Below, piece by piece: positions 1 through 7,820 of a stretch of 64,000 nt of DNA (the first letter of the stretch is position 1; each line of letters opens with the position of its first letter). Both the position numbers and the translations under genes were made by a program. A model generated the notes under the pieces. It saw nothing but the letters and a program-made list of their open reading frames with translations. It did no database searches and was not told where the DNA came from. The stretch comes from Paenibacillus radicis (ex Gao et al. 2016) (GTDB lineage Bacteria; Bacillota; Bacilli; Paenibacillales; Paenibacillaceae): positions 333,658 to 397,657 of the forward strand of contig NZ_BMHY01000002.1 in the NCBI RefSeq assembly GCF_014641555.1. The letters run 5' to 3'.

Positions 1-115
1 GTTCGCTGCGAGGAGTTTGGATGATGCGCGAACGGTGCGTTCCGGGGAATAGCGAACCGATTTCGAAAAATAGCGAAACAGGTTCCCTGTGCTTGGATGA
101 TTCGAACTCCGCAGC
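1..115. repeat. AGCGAA/TTCGCT palindrome repeats (left-edge copy)
   Basis: The stretch carries TTCGCT near its start and then TAGCGAACC and TAGCGAAAC blocks about 20 bases apart. It has no convincing reading frame. The same hexamers in palindromic pairs fill three other intergenic regions of this window (27690-28440, 46340-46580, 59240-59450), so I treat it as a member of that dispersed family. It may continue to the left of the window. Confidence 0.6.
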
Positions 116-189
116 GGTAATATGGCAATAAAATATAGGGACGCTTCTAATTACAGCTGAAATTTGCAAATGTGCCATAGTAGATCCAC

Positions 190-376
190 AAAAGTTAGTT
201 TAAACTTAAGTAGACAGCCTGTATCGCGCAATAAACCGAGAGCTAGCTTGAGGTTACCTCGAATGAGCCGTAAGCGCCTTGAAGTAGACCAAAGTTAGTC
301 TAACTTAGGTGGGACGAGCCTGTACCCCGCAATAAAGCGAGAGCGACTTGGTGTTACCACAAATGAATGCCGTGGC
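190..376. repeat. Two tandem ~87-bp imperfect repeats with foldback potential, period 100
   Basis: Copy one starts at 190 and copy two at 290. Both share AAAGTTAGT, GCCTGTA, CGCAATAAA and CGAGAGC, then a small hairpin and AATGA. The small hairpin is GAGG-TTA-CCTC in copy one and TGGT-GTT-ACCA in copy two, so pairing is kept while bases change. AAGTTAG-T-CTAACTT in copy two is also a foldback. This suggests a structured RNA or a paired protein-binding site. It lies upstream of the promoter at 385-413, so it is not in the leader of the next gene unless a further upstream promoter exists. I do not recognise a known riboswitch class. Confidence 0.45.
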
Positions 377-384
377 CCGAAAAG

Positions 385-413
385 ATGAACGGCAGCAGGT
401 TCCGTGCTATAAT
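385..413 (+). promoter_or_regulatory. Extended -10 promoter for the GNAT gene
   Basis: TGCTATAAT (405-413) is a perfect extended -10 element. The -35 at 385-390 (ATGAAC) is weak, as is usual for extended -10 promoters. Transcription would start near 420. Confidence 0.6.
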
Positions 414-432
414 GATTCCAGCGTTATACAGA

Positions 433-481
433 GTAGATCGTCTTCTGTCAGAAGGCGGTCTATTTTCACTTAATAGACCGC
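433..481 (+). promoter_or_regulatory. Overlapping hairpins, possible attenuator
   Basis: A 14-bp stem (433-446 with 450-463, including GU pairs) is followed by a short U-run at 463-466 and looks like a terminator. Its 3' arm can instead pair in a perfect 10-bp stem, 455-464 with 472-481, that ends just before the ribosome site of the GNAT gene. The two structures cannot form together. That arrangement is typical of attenuators, but I see no aptamer, leader peptide or known protein site in the ~13-nt leader before it. Confidence 0.45.
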
Positions 482-499
482 TTGAAGAGGGAGAACAAC

Positions 500-976
500 A
501 TGACTAAAATTATTGCCAAACCGTTCAATGAAGAAATGCAAGCTCAGCTGGGACAGCTGGATTCCGGCTATCATGCCGGGGAACTGAGCCTGAAAGCACA
601 AGCCGAATTGCCGGAAGAAATCTACATTATCGATGCCGAGGATGAAATGGTCGGCTATGCTGTGATATGGGAATACGCAAATGAGAAGGCCTTAATTCAC
701 AAGGCGGAACGGGATTATTTTCATATCGATGAGAAGTACCTGGAAAGAGATTTCTATATCGATATCAAGAACGAAAGAAATTTCATTTTTATTGAAGCGC
801 TGGACGTGCTCAAGGACTATGAGGGCAAGGGCTATGCCGCTTTTTTCATCAATTGGCTGAAAGCGAAATACCCGAACAAAAAAATGTACGTCTACTCGCT
901 GGATAAATCACGCAACTTCTGGTTTAAGATGAACTTCGAGCCAGTGGGCGATACGGTGTGGATGTCCTTTAACTAA
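500..976 (+). CDS. GNAT-family N-acetyltransferase
   Basis: This 158-residue protein is predicted to transfer an acetyl group from acetyl-CoA to an unknown amine. The acetyl-CoA pyrophosphate loop is visible as EGKGYA (about residues 108-113) after the beta-strand FIFIEALDVL. A C-terminal NFWFKMNFEPVGD follows, as in many GNAT enzymes. The ATG at 500 is preferred over an in-frame TTG at 482 because AGAGGGAG lies about 8 bases before it. The gene stands alone and converges on the response regulator gene with only 38 bp between them. It may be attenuated by the hairpins at 433-481. The substrate cannot be told from sequence. Confidence 0.8.
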   Translation: MTKIIAKPFNEEMQAQLGQLDSGYHAGELSLKAQAELPEEIYIIDAEDEMVGYAVIWEYANEKALIHKAERDYFHIDEKYLERDFYIDIKNERNFIFIEALDVLKDYEGKGYAAFFINWLKAKYPNKKMYVYSLDKSRNFWFKMNFEPVGDTVWMSFN

Positions 977-1014
977 ATAGGAACGCAGCGCGGACAGGCA
1001 TGTTAATTCCCCGT

Positions 1015-2544
1015 TCAGTCCCCCGACTTATGAAGCTGAGTGAGCTTCTGCATTTTGTACTCCTTGGCGCTGATGCCGCATAGTTTGCTGAAGTAGGCGG
1101 AGAAATATTTGTAATCCTTGTAGCCTACGAGCTCTGCGATTTCATAGTATTTGAGATCGCTGTTCAGAATGAGCTCCTTCGCTTTTTCGATGCGAATCCG
1201 GTTCAGCCACTCTTTAAAGGAGTAGCCGGTTTCGTGTTTGAAAATCCGGCTCAAATAGCCGGTCGACAGGTAGGCGGCTTTGGCGACATCAGCAAGCTTC
1301 AGGTCCTCGTTATAATTCCGGTTGATATAATCCAGCGCGGCAGCAAAATGGACATTTTTGGATTCGCCTTCTTTCACAGGCTTCGCCAAGCTTAACACCA
1401 GCTCTATTATTTCTTCGGGTGTCTCGGTTTCCGCAATAATATCGATCGTCTTATGAGACTCGGACTGCCGGTCCATAACCGCTTCCATAAGGACGGCGAT
1501 GCGATTGACCGATTCCAGAAAACGGGAACGCGAGACCGAATTCTCTTGCATGAATGTAAAATAGTTCAGGAGCGCCTGCTCCATTTGAGCAGGGTTTTTG
1601 GACAAAACGGCGGAGATGACCTTGCTCTCGCAAAACTGCGCTTGCCCAGGCTCGCTGCTGGTGAAAGTGTCGTGAAGCGAGACTTTCGTATATTCCTTCT
1701 CCGAATGCCAGAAGCAGCCGTCCAGCGCTTTGTCCAGCATCGCATAGCAATCTGCGAAGTTATCAAGCGCATCGATCCGGTTCATGACAACCAGACTATT
1801 GCCGAATATATGCGGTTTAAGACCGGGAAACGCCTTGTCCATCGTATCGTCCGCTAACCCCTCAGGCCCAACATTCAAGACGGCGACAAGCCTCGTCCTG
1901 TCGATAAAAAACACAAACGGCTGGAATTGCTCAAATGCCCGTATAAATAGGTTGTGAACGATCCAGTTGTCGTTCGTCTGGCAGCTCGCAACCAGCAGCG
2001 AGTAGGAGGGACCAGGCAGCGGAATGTCGAGCTTCTCGGCTCTTTTCCGGAATTTATCCAGCGGGACCTCGCCTTTAAAAAATTTCGCGAACAAGTCGGA
2101 TTTGATCAGCTGCTGGTTTTCATTGTAAATGGTTTGAATGAGCGCATTTTGCCCTTGCGTCTCATATTCCGCCAGGATGCTTTCCTTAACCCGCAGCGCG
2201 GACTCCAATATCTTGCCCGAATCAGCGTTTTTGAGCACGAAGGAGCTCACCTTGACTTCAATAGCGCTGGTGAAGTTTTCTGTGTTGCCATACGCTGACA
2301 GGATGATGACCTTGGTGCGCGGCAAATATTCGTTTAATTTACGGGCCAGCTCGATTCCGTTCATCACCGGCATTTGAATGTCGGTAAAGACGATGTCCGG
2401 AGCCAATTGGATCGCCAGCTTCAAGCCATCCTCCCCATTAGCCGCTTCGCCCACAATTTCCATACCATGCTCTTCCCACGGAATCGTATGGCGGATTCCT
2501 TGACGGATAAAGGCTTCGTCGTCAACCAGCAATATTTTGATCAT
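1015..2544 (-). CDS. Response regulator, YesN type (receiver plus AraC-family HTH)
   Basis: A cytoplasmic transcription factor of 509 residues. The receiver domain is residues 1-120, with the acidic pair at D8-D9 and the phosphoacceptor D55 in FTDIQMPVMNG. A variable middle region follows. The last ~100 residues hold two AraC-type helix-turn-helix motifs (LADVAKAAYLSTGYLSRIF, then YEIAELVGYKDYKYFSAYF). The ATG at 2544 has a G-rich ribosome site, GGGGGCGAGG, 5 bases upstream. It is the second gene of an operon, 19 bp after the sensor kinase. In such loci the regulator normally activates the neighbouring sugar ABC operon, here the one starting at 4618; that target is inferred from position. Confidence 0.9.
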   Translation of the reverse strand: MIKILLVDDEAFIRQGIRHTIPWEEHGMEIVGEAANGEDGLKLAIQLAPDIVFTDIQMPVMNGIELARKLNEYLPRTKVIILSAYGNTENFTSAIEVKVSSFVLKNADSGKILESALRVKESILAEYETQGQNALIQTIYNENQQLIKSDLFAKFFKGEVPLDKFRKRAEKLDIPLPGPSYSLLVASCQTNDNWIVHNLFIRAFEQFQPFVFFIDRTRLVAVLNVGPEGLADDTMDKAFPGLKPHIFGNSLVVMNRIDALDNFADCYAMLDKALDGCFWHSEKEYTKVSLHDTFTSSEPGQAQFCESKVISAVLSKNPAQMEQALLNYFTFMQENSVSRSRFLESVNRIAVLMEAVMDRQSESHKTIDIIAETETPEEIIELVLSLAKPVKEGESKNVHFAAALDYINRNYNEDLKLADVAKAAYLSTGYLSRIFKHETGYSFKEWLNRIRIEKAKELILNSDLKYYEIAELVGYKDYKYFSAYFSKLCGISAKEYKMQKLTQLHKSGD

Positions 2545-2563
2545 GATGTCCTCGCCCCCTTGT

Positions 2564-4342
2564 TCATTCTTTACCTCCCGCACCATCCAGCAACGGCAGC
2601 TCCTCCTCTGAGCCATCCGAATCCTTCCTCAGCTTCTGTGTAATCTGGAAGACGGTAATCCCGTCGCGCACGTAGCAATCCAGATGAAAGCCGTGCCCGT
2701 TCTTCAGTGCAAGACGTTCTCTGATGTTCCGCAGTGCAAAGCCGCGAATACCGCTGCCATCCTCCTCCAGCAGCCGCTTAATCTCGGCGACGTCCGCAGG
2801 TGTTCCATCGTTCATAACTTCATAAATAAGCGCATCCTCAACTGAGTAAATCTTCACCTTCACCATTCCGCTCGTGCTGTCCTTCAAGCCGTGAACGAGA
2901 GCATTCTCTACAAGCGGTTGAAGCAGCAGGCGAAGCACATAGCAGGATTTCAAATCCTCCGGGCATTCGATCGCAAATACAAACTGATCACCGTAGCGGA
3001 TACGCTGAATATTGATATAGCTGCTTAGATGCTCCAGCTCTTCGGACAGCTGCACCATATCGCGATTGTTGGGTGAGAGCGTCAGCCGCATCATTTTCGA
3101 CATATTGGATACCATGAGGCTCACGTTCTTCGTGTCACCCATCTCGGACATCCAGTAAATCGTATCCAGCGTGTTATACAAAAAATGGGGGTTAATCTGC
3201 GCCTGCAGGGCATGAAGCTGCGCTTGCTGCAAATTCAGACGGCTCATGTACACTTCTTTATATAGAAAATCCAGCCGCTCCGCCATCCGGTTGAAATTGT
3301 TGGCCAGTACCGATAATTCATCATTTCGCTTCACATCAATGCGAACGGAAAAATCCTCATTCGTAATCGACTTCATTCGTTTGCCCAGTTTGACGAGCGG
3401 GGCGGTTATGATCTGGGAGAACGTAGCGGATAATAGAAGCGCAAATATAAACACCAGCAGGGCAGTTAAAGAAAGACCTTTAATAAGGGTTTCCTTAATG
3501 ATTGTGAGAATATTCGGCTTGACGACGCTGTACAGAATAAACGGCGTTCGTTCTATTTTATGGGCCGAAATATAGTAGTGTCCGCTGATTTGAGTTGAGA
3601 TTGCCTCCCTGTCCGCCAGCTGCAGCAGATTGTCGTAAGAGGTTTCTGGCCCCAGCTTGAAATCGCCCGCATCTCCCTTCGTGTCGACCAGCGCTTTATT
3701 CTGTTCATCAACGATGAAGTAGGCAATATCATGATCAATCTGATCCGCCAAAATCGTCTCCGCAAGCTGTTGCCTGCTCATCGCGATTTTGATATAGCCG
3801 ATTTCTTCGGATAAATTGCTCGGATTTTTTAACATTCGGGTTACGAAAATATGGTTGTACGCTTCTTGCTGTGCATCCTTCAGCCCTGAGACATCGTGAT
3901 ATTCCCAGTAAGGTCTCGATTTTAACGCTTTGGCAGCTTCGATTTCATCCTTGGTCAAATTAAGATTAATGCCGGCGTTAATCGGAATCTGGTTGCGCGA
4001 TAGAAGCGATACCCCTCGTATGCCGTTGGAAAAGCCGTAAGGCATAGACATCAGAATGTTGTTGGCATTGCTGATGAGCTGAAAATGGTTTTCGCTCTGC
4101 TCCGGCATGCTTAAAAACGCTTTCAAATTTGTTTCCATAAGAGGATAGGTGGTCAGATCAAGCGCATCTGTAAAAAAACGCTCGACGTTTTTCCCGACCC
4201 CGTGAATGTTGTTGGAGAAACGCATTTGAAGATCGGTTTTTGTATTGTCATAAAAGATGCTGATGGCCACGGAATAGATCGTAATAATCGGGATGGCGAC
4301 AAGAAAGATAAAAAACAGCATAATCTTTTTGCGCATGCTCAC
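2564..4342 (-). CDS. Sensor histidine kinase, YesM type
   Basis: A membrane sensor that should phosphorylate the adjacent response regulator. From the GTG at 4342: TM1 is about residues 5-27, an extracellular sensor domain about 30-285, and TM2 about 288-310. A HAMP linker, the His_kinase domain with QAQINPHFLYNTLDTIYW (phosphoacceptor His near 387) and a C-terminal HATPase with GSGIRGFALRNIRERL follow. The GTG is chosen because AAGGGAGG sits 10 bases upstream; an ATG two codons downstream is the alternative. The extracellular ligand is unknown, but the mannoside operon next door suggests a sugar or a loaded binding protein. Confidence 0.9.
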   Translation of the reverse strand: MSMRKKIMLFFIFLVAIPIITIYSVAISIFYDNTKTDLQMRFSNNIHGVGKNVERFFTDALDLTTYPLMETNLKAFLSMPEQSENHFQLISNANNILMSMPYGFSNGIRGVSLLSRNQIPINAGINLNLTKDEIEAAKALKSRPYWEYHDVSGLKDAQQEAYNHIFVTRMLKNPSNLSEEIGYIKIAMSRQQLAETILADQIDHDIAYFIVDEQNKALVDTKGDAGDFKLGPETSYDNLLQLADREAISTQISGHYYISAHKIERTPFILYSVVKPNILTIIKETLIKGLSLTALLVFIFALLLSATFSQIITAPLVKLGKRMKSITNEDFSVRIDVKRNDELSVLANNFNRMAERLDFLYKEVYMSRLNLQQAQLHALQAQINPHFLYNTLDTIYWMSEMGDTKNVSLMVSNMSKMMRLTLSPNNRDMVQLSEELEHLSSYINIQRIRYGDQFVFAIECPEDLKSCYVLRLLLQPLVENALVHGLKDSTSGMVKVKIYSVEDALIYEVMNDGTPADVAEIKRLLEEDGSGIRGFALRNIRERLALKNGHGFHLDCYVRDGITVFQITQKLRKDSDGSEEELPLLDGAGGKE

Positions 4343-4539
4343 AGGCTCGCGACCTCCCTTGATGTTATGCAATCATTCTGTCATTGCGAGTTGTGCGTGT
4401 CAAATCCGTTCCGCGAAATCGGCAAAGAGGACATTTTTTTCAGATAAAAAGCAAATTATAAGGATAAAAATCAAATCCCGGTTCGTCAGATAACCGTCAA
4501 ATCGTCCAAAAAGGACAAATAAAAGGGATAACGAGGTAA

Positions 4540-4553
4540 TGAAAGCGGATTCA
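4540..4553 (+). promoter_or_regulatory. Candidate cre site (CcpA operator) upstream of the sugar operon
   Basis: TGAAAGCGGATTCA matches the cre consensus TGWAARCGYTWNCW at 12 of 14 positions and is itself palindromic. It lies 64 bp before the binding-protein start, a sensible place for carbon catabolite repression. A second palindrome, GTCCAAAAAGGAC (4504-4516), lies just upstream and could be bound by the YesN-type regulator or another factor. Confidence 0.5.
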
Positions 4554-4617
4554 AAAAGAGGGTGCTCAGCGTGTAATATTGATCTCAGAAAGGCAAATAC
4601 ATTTTTGGGGGGACAAC

Positions 4618-5970
4618 ATGAAGACGAACAAACGGCTTACCGTCATCTCATTATTATTGGTTTTGTCCATTATGCTTGCTGCTTGTGGAAGCGGTAACAA
4701 TGGCCCGAAAGAATCCAACGGCTCAAATGGCTCTAGCGGCTCGGGGAAAAAGGTGGAATTAACGTTCTCGCATTATTATTTGGAGGAAGAGCGTCCTACA
4801 AGCGCTGAAATGGACAGTTACATGACGCTCGTAGAGAAATGGGAGAAGGATAATCCCAATGTGAAGCTAACGCAGTCGGTGATGTCGCAGGCCGATTATT
4901 CGACGAAAATCCAAGCACAGGCGGCAGTGAACGAAATGCCGGATATCTTTTTCCTGAAAGGCTCGTGGGTAGGCAACTTCGCAAGCAACGACCTGCTGAT
5001 GCCAATCAATGATGAGCTGGACAAGTATGAGTTCAAAGACAAGTTCCGCAAGGGCGCGTTTGACGCAGCTACGCAGGATGGCCAAATTTACGGTCTGCCT
5101 AATCAGCTCTCCATTACTTCTATTGTCTATTACAACGAAAAGATGTGGAAGGATATCGGCTACGACAGCTTCCCGGACAACTGGGATGATATTAATAAAG
5201 CTGCTGCCAAGTTCAATGAAAAAGGCATTGCGGCGATCTCTCTTGGCAATAAGGATAAATGGCCGGCGGAATCGACGATTCTATCGACGATGGGTGACCG
5301 TTTCACAGGTGCTGATTGGACAAACTCCATTATCAGCCGTGATGGCAAGGCGAAGTTCACGGATCCTGAGTTCGTCAATGCGCTGGATATGATGCAGAAG
5401 AGCACAGCAGCGAAAATTTTCAATCCGGATTTCAACGTCATCTCTAATGCACAAGCAGAAGAGTATTATGCGCAAGGCAAAGCGGCAGCTACGATCGACG
5501 GCCACTGGGCAATCAGCTACCTGCTAAACAATGCGTCAGAAGATGTGCTGAAGCAGACGAAAGTAGCAATCCTTCCTCCGGTTGACGGCGGAAAAGGCGA
5601 GGCAAACACCATTTCCGGCGGAGCCGGCTGGTATGTAGCCATCAACAAAAACCTGACAGGCGAAAAGCGGGATGCCGCTATGGATTTCTTGTTCAAAACA
5701 GCAGGCTACGATTTCTCCAAAGTGTATATGGAGAAATACGGAATGGCGGGACCAAGCCTTGTTGATGGCGTGGATATGACCAAATTCCCGCAGCTTACGC
5801 AGGATTTCGCTAGTCTGACTAGCAAAGTAACGTTCACGCCAATCTATGACATGCTCATGCCAGGCGGCATTATTGAAACGATGAATACAGGCTTGCAGGA
5901 AGTGCTCAACGGTACAAAAACCGGCAAAGCGCTGGCCGAGCAGCTTCAGTCCGCTCAGGACAAACTGTAG
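4618..5970 (+). CDS. ABC sugar transporter, solute-binding lipoprotein (family 1)
   Basis: A 450-residue extracellular binding protein. The lipoprotein signal is residues 1-23, with lipobox LAAC and lipidated C23, followed by a Gly/Ser/Asn-rich linker. The mature part fits family 1 carbohydrate-binding proteins, for example AQAAVNEMPDIFF and the hinge region YGLPNQLSITSIVYYNEKMW. The ATG at 4618 follows GGGGGGAC. No ATPase is encoded in this operon; in Bacillales such importers usually share a distant MsmX-type ATPase. The neighbours suggest a mannose-containing oligosaccharide. A stem-loop (5989-6013) follows and may raise the amount of this subunit over the permeases. Confidence 0.92.
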   Translation: MKTNKRLTVISLLLVLSIMLAACGSGNNGPKESNGSNGSSGSGKKVELTFSHYYLEEERPTSAEMDSYMTLVEKWEKDNPNVKLTQSVMSQADYSTKIQAQAAVNEMPDIFFLKGSWVGNFASNDLLMPINDELDKYEFKDKFRKGAFDAATQDGQIYGLPNQLSITSIVYYNEKMWKDIGYDSFPDNWDDINKAAAKFNEKGIAAISLGNKDKWPAESTILSTMGDRFTGADWTNSIISRDGKAKFTDPEFVNALDMMQKSTAAKIFNPDFNVISNAQAEEYYAQGKAAATIDGHWAISYLLNNASEDVLKQTKVAILPPVDGGKGEANTISGGAGWYVAINKNLTGEKRDAAMDFLFKTAGYDFSKVYMEKYGMAGPSLVDGVDMTKFPQLTQDFASLTSKVTFTPIYDMLMPGGIIETMNTGLQEVLNGTKTGKALAEQLQSAQDKL

Positions 5971-5988
5971 CAGCCGCAAAGATTGGAT

Positions 5989-6013
5989 AGCCGGCACCAA
6001 CGGCGTGCCGGTT
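5989..6013 (+). other. Intercistronic stem-loop after the binding-protein gene
   Basis: AGCCGGCAC (5989-5997) pairs with GTGCCGGTT (6005-6013) around a 7-base loop, with no U-run. Such stem-loops often stabilise the upstream part of an ABC operon message or partly terminate it. Confidence 0.5.
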
Positions 6014-6045
6014 GTCCGATTACGTATTCGGATGGAGGAGGAACT

Positions 6046-6942
6046 ATGAATCAAGCTATGCGTCCGTCCAGGAAGTCATTCGCCATGTACATGCTGCCAG
6101 GGTTTTTCTTATATACCTTCATCGTGTTCGTCCCGATTGTGCTTGCCTTCTATTACGGATTTTTCGACTGGTCGGGCGGAACCAAGATGACTTTTATCGG
6201 TTTCGACAACTTTACTGCGCTGCTGAAGGATAGTGTCTTCATCCAGTCTTTCTACAACAACATTTATTTGACGGCGCTTTGTGTCATCGGCCAGGTCGGC
6301 ATCGCGTTTGTACTTGCGCTGATGTTGCATTCAAAGCGGGTCAAGCTCAAGTCGCTGCACCGGACGATGTCTTATTTTCCATCGGTGCTGTCGGCAGTTG
6401 TCATCGGCTTTATCTGGACCATGCTCTATGACTATAACTACGGTCTTATTAATATCATTCTCAAGCAAATCGGCTGGGGACAATGGGCACAGCCTTGGCT
6501 GAACAATGAAAGTCTCTCGCTGACACTGGTAGCTATTCCTTTGATCTGGCAGTATATCGGCTACTACATGATTATCATTCTGTCGGCGTTGTCCGCAGTC
6601 GATCAGCAGGTGCTGGAGATGGCGGAGATCGATGGAGCCAACAGCTGGAAGAAAGCCGTTCATATTACACTGCCGCTGATTAAAAATACGCTGGCCGTAT
6701 GCGTCACGCTTTCCATCGCAGGTACGATGAAGGTGTTCGATCACATTTATGTCATGACTGGCGGAGGTCCGGGCACGTCAAGCAACGTGATGGCTTTAAA
6801 CGCCTATAAGACTTCTTTTCTCACATATAAGATGGGTTATGGCAGCGCGATGTCGATCGGCGTCTTGATTTTAAGCTTAGTTGTAATCGTTGGAACCCGC
6901 TGGATCATGGGAAGCTTCACGAAGGAAAGGGAGGTGCGCTAA
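6046..6942 (+). CDS. ABC sugar transporter permease (MalF/UgpA-like)
   Basis: A 298-residue inner-membrane subunit with six predicted TM segments, starting with MYMLPGFFLYTFIVFVPIVL. The EAA loop that contacts the ATPase is visible as VLEMAEIDGANSWKKAVHI. MTGGGPGTSS near the C-terminus is typical of the MalF/UgpA side of the heterodimer. The ATG at 6046 follows GGAGGAGG. It overlaps the next permease gene by one base (TAATG), so the two are probably translationally coupled. Confidence 0.93.
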   Translation: MNQAMRPSRKSFAMYMLPGFFLYTFIVFVPIVLAFYYGFFDWSGGTKMTFIGFDNFTALLKDSVFIQSFYNNIYLTALCVIGQVGIAFVLALMLHSKRVKLKSLHRTMSYFPSVLSAVVIGFIWTMLYDYNYGLINIILKQIGWGQWAQPWLNNESLSLTLVAIPLIWQYIGYYMIIILSALSAVDQQVLEMAEIDGANSWKKAVHITLPLIKNTLAVCVTLSIAGTMKVFDHIYVMTGGGPGTSSNVMALNAYKTSFLTYKMGYGSAMSIGVLILSLVVIVGTRWIMGSFTKEREVR

Positions 6943-7784
6943 TGGCAAGAGCCTACGCAAGAGGGCGGTTTATGTCCGGACTGGCGCCTAACCTGATTTT
7001 GCTCGTATTTTCGATTTCCTGCATTTTTCCTGCGGTATGGCTGTTCTACTCTTCGCTGAAAGGGAAGTCGGAGTTTTACGCCAATCCGATCTCGCTGCCG
7101 CATAGTCCAAGCGTTGATCAATATGTGGCGATTTTTACGAAAAGCAAAATTTTGCTCTGGATGTGGAATACGACACGGAATAGCGTGCTATCGCTGCTGA
7201 TCATTCTTGTTCTTGGCTTTATTATCGGTTATTTTCTGTCCAGGTTCCGGTTTAAAGGCCGCAATGCCCTTTACAACTACTATCTCTTAGGCATGCTGGT
7301 TCCGATCCATGCGCTCATGGTTCCGATGTATGTGCAATTCACGCAAACCGGAATGAGCGACAAATGGTTTACGCTCATATTGCCCTATGCAGCCTTTGGG
7401 TTGCCCATTGCGATTTTTCTGGTAGACAGCTATGTACGAAGCATTCCGATTGAGGTGGAGGAAGCCGCTTGCATCGACGGGTGCAGCTTCCACCGGACCT
7501 TGTTCAGCATCGTACTTCCAATATGCCGTCCCATTCTTTTTACCGTCGGTATTATTCAGTTTTTCGTAGTTTGGAATGAATTTACGTTTGCACTTATTTT
7601 GAATAGCAAGGATTCACTCATGACCGTTCCCGTCGGCATCACCTTGTTCAAAGGACAGTTTGTGACGGACTATCCGAAAATGATGGCTTCGATGCTGATT
7701 GCGATTTTTCCCGCGATGATTTTGTACTTCGCTTTTTCCAAACAGATTATTAAAGGCATGGTTGCCGGCTCGGTCAAAGGCTAA
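6942..7784 (+). CDS. ABC sugar transporter permease (MalG/UgpE-like)
   Basis: A 280-residue partner permease with six predicted TM segments. The EAA loop is VEEAACIDGCSFHRTLFSIV. The C-terminal KQIIKGMVAGSVKG is the classic end of MalG-type subunits. The start ATG shares a base with the TAA of the upstream permease and has GGGAGG before it. Confidence 0.93.
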   Translation: MARAYARGRFMSGLAPNLILLVFSISCIFPAVWLFYSSLKGKSEFYANPISLPHSPSVDQYVAIFTKSKILLWMWNTTRNSVLSLLIILVLGFIIGYFLSRFRFKGRNALYNYYLLGMLVPIHALMVPMYVQFTQTGMSDKWFTLILPYAAFGLPIAIFLVDSYVRSIPIEVEEAACIDGCSFHRTLFSIVLPICRPILFTVGIIQFFVVWNEFTFALILNSKDSLMTVPVGITLFKGQFVTDYPKMMASMLIAIFPAMILYFAFSKQIIKGMVAGSVKG

Positions 7785-7820
7785 GGTTAAGGCGGAATTT
7801 ATTCTAACAGAAGGAAGTGT

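Noticed and set aside
190..376. Known tandem riboswitch (glycine, guanidine) or T-box leader
   Set aside because: The conserved cores of these classes are missing and the element is upstream of the likely promoter.
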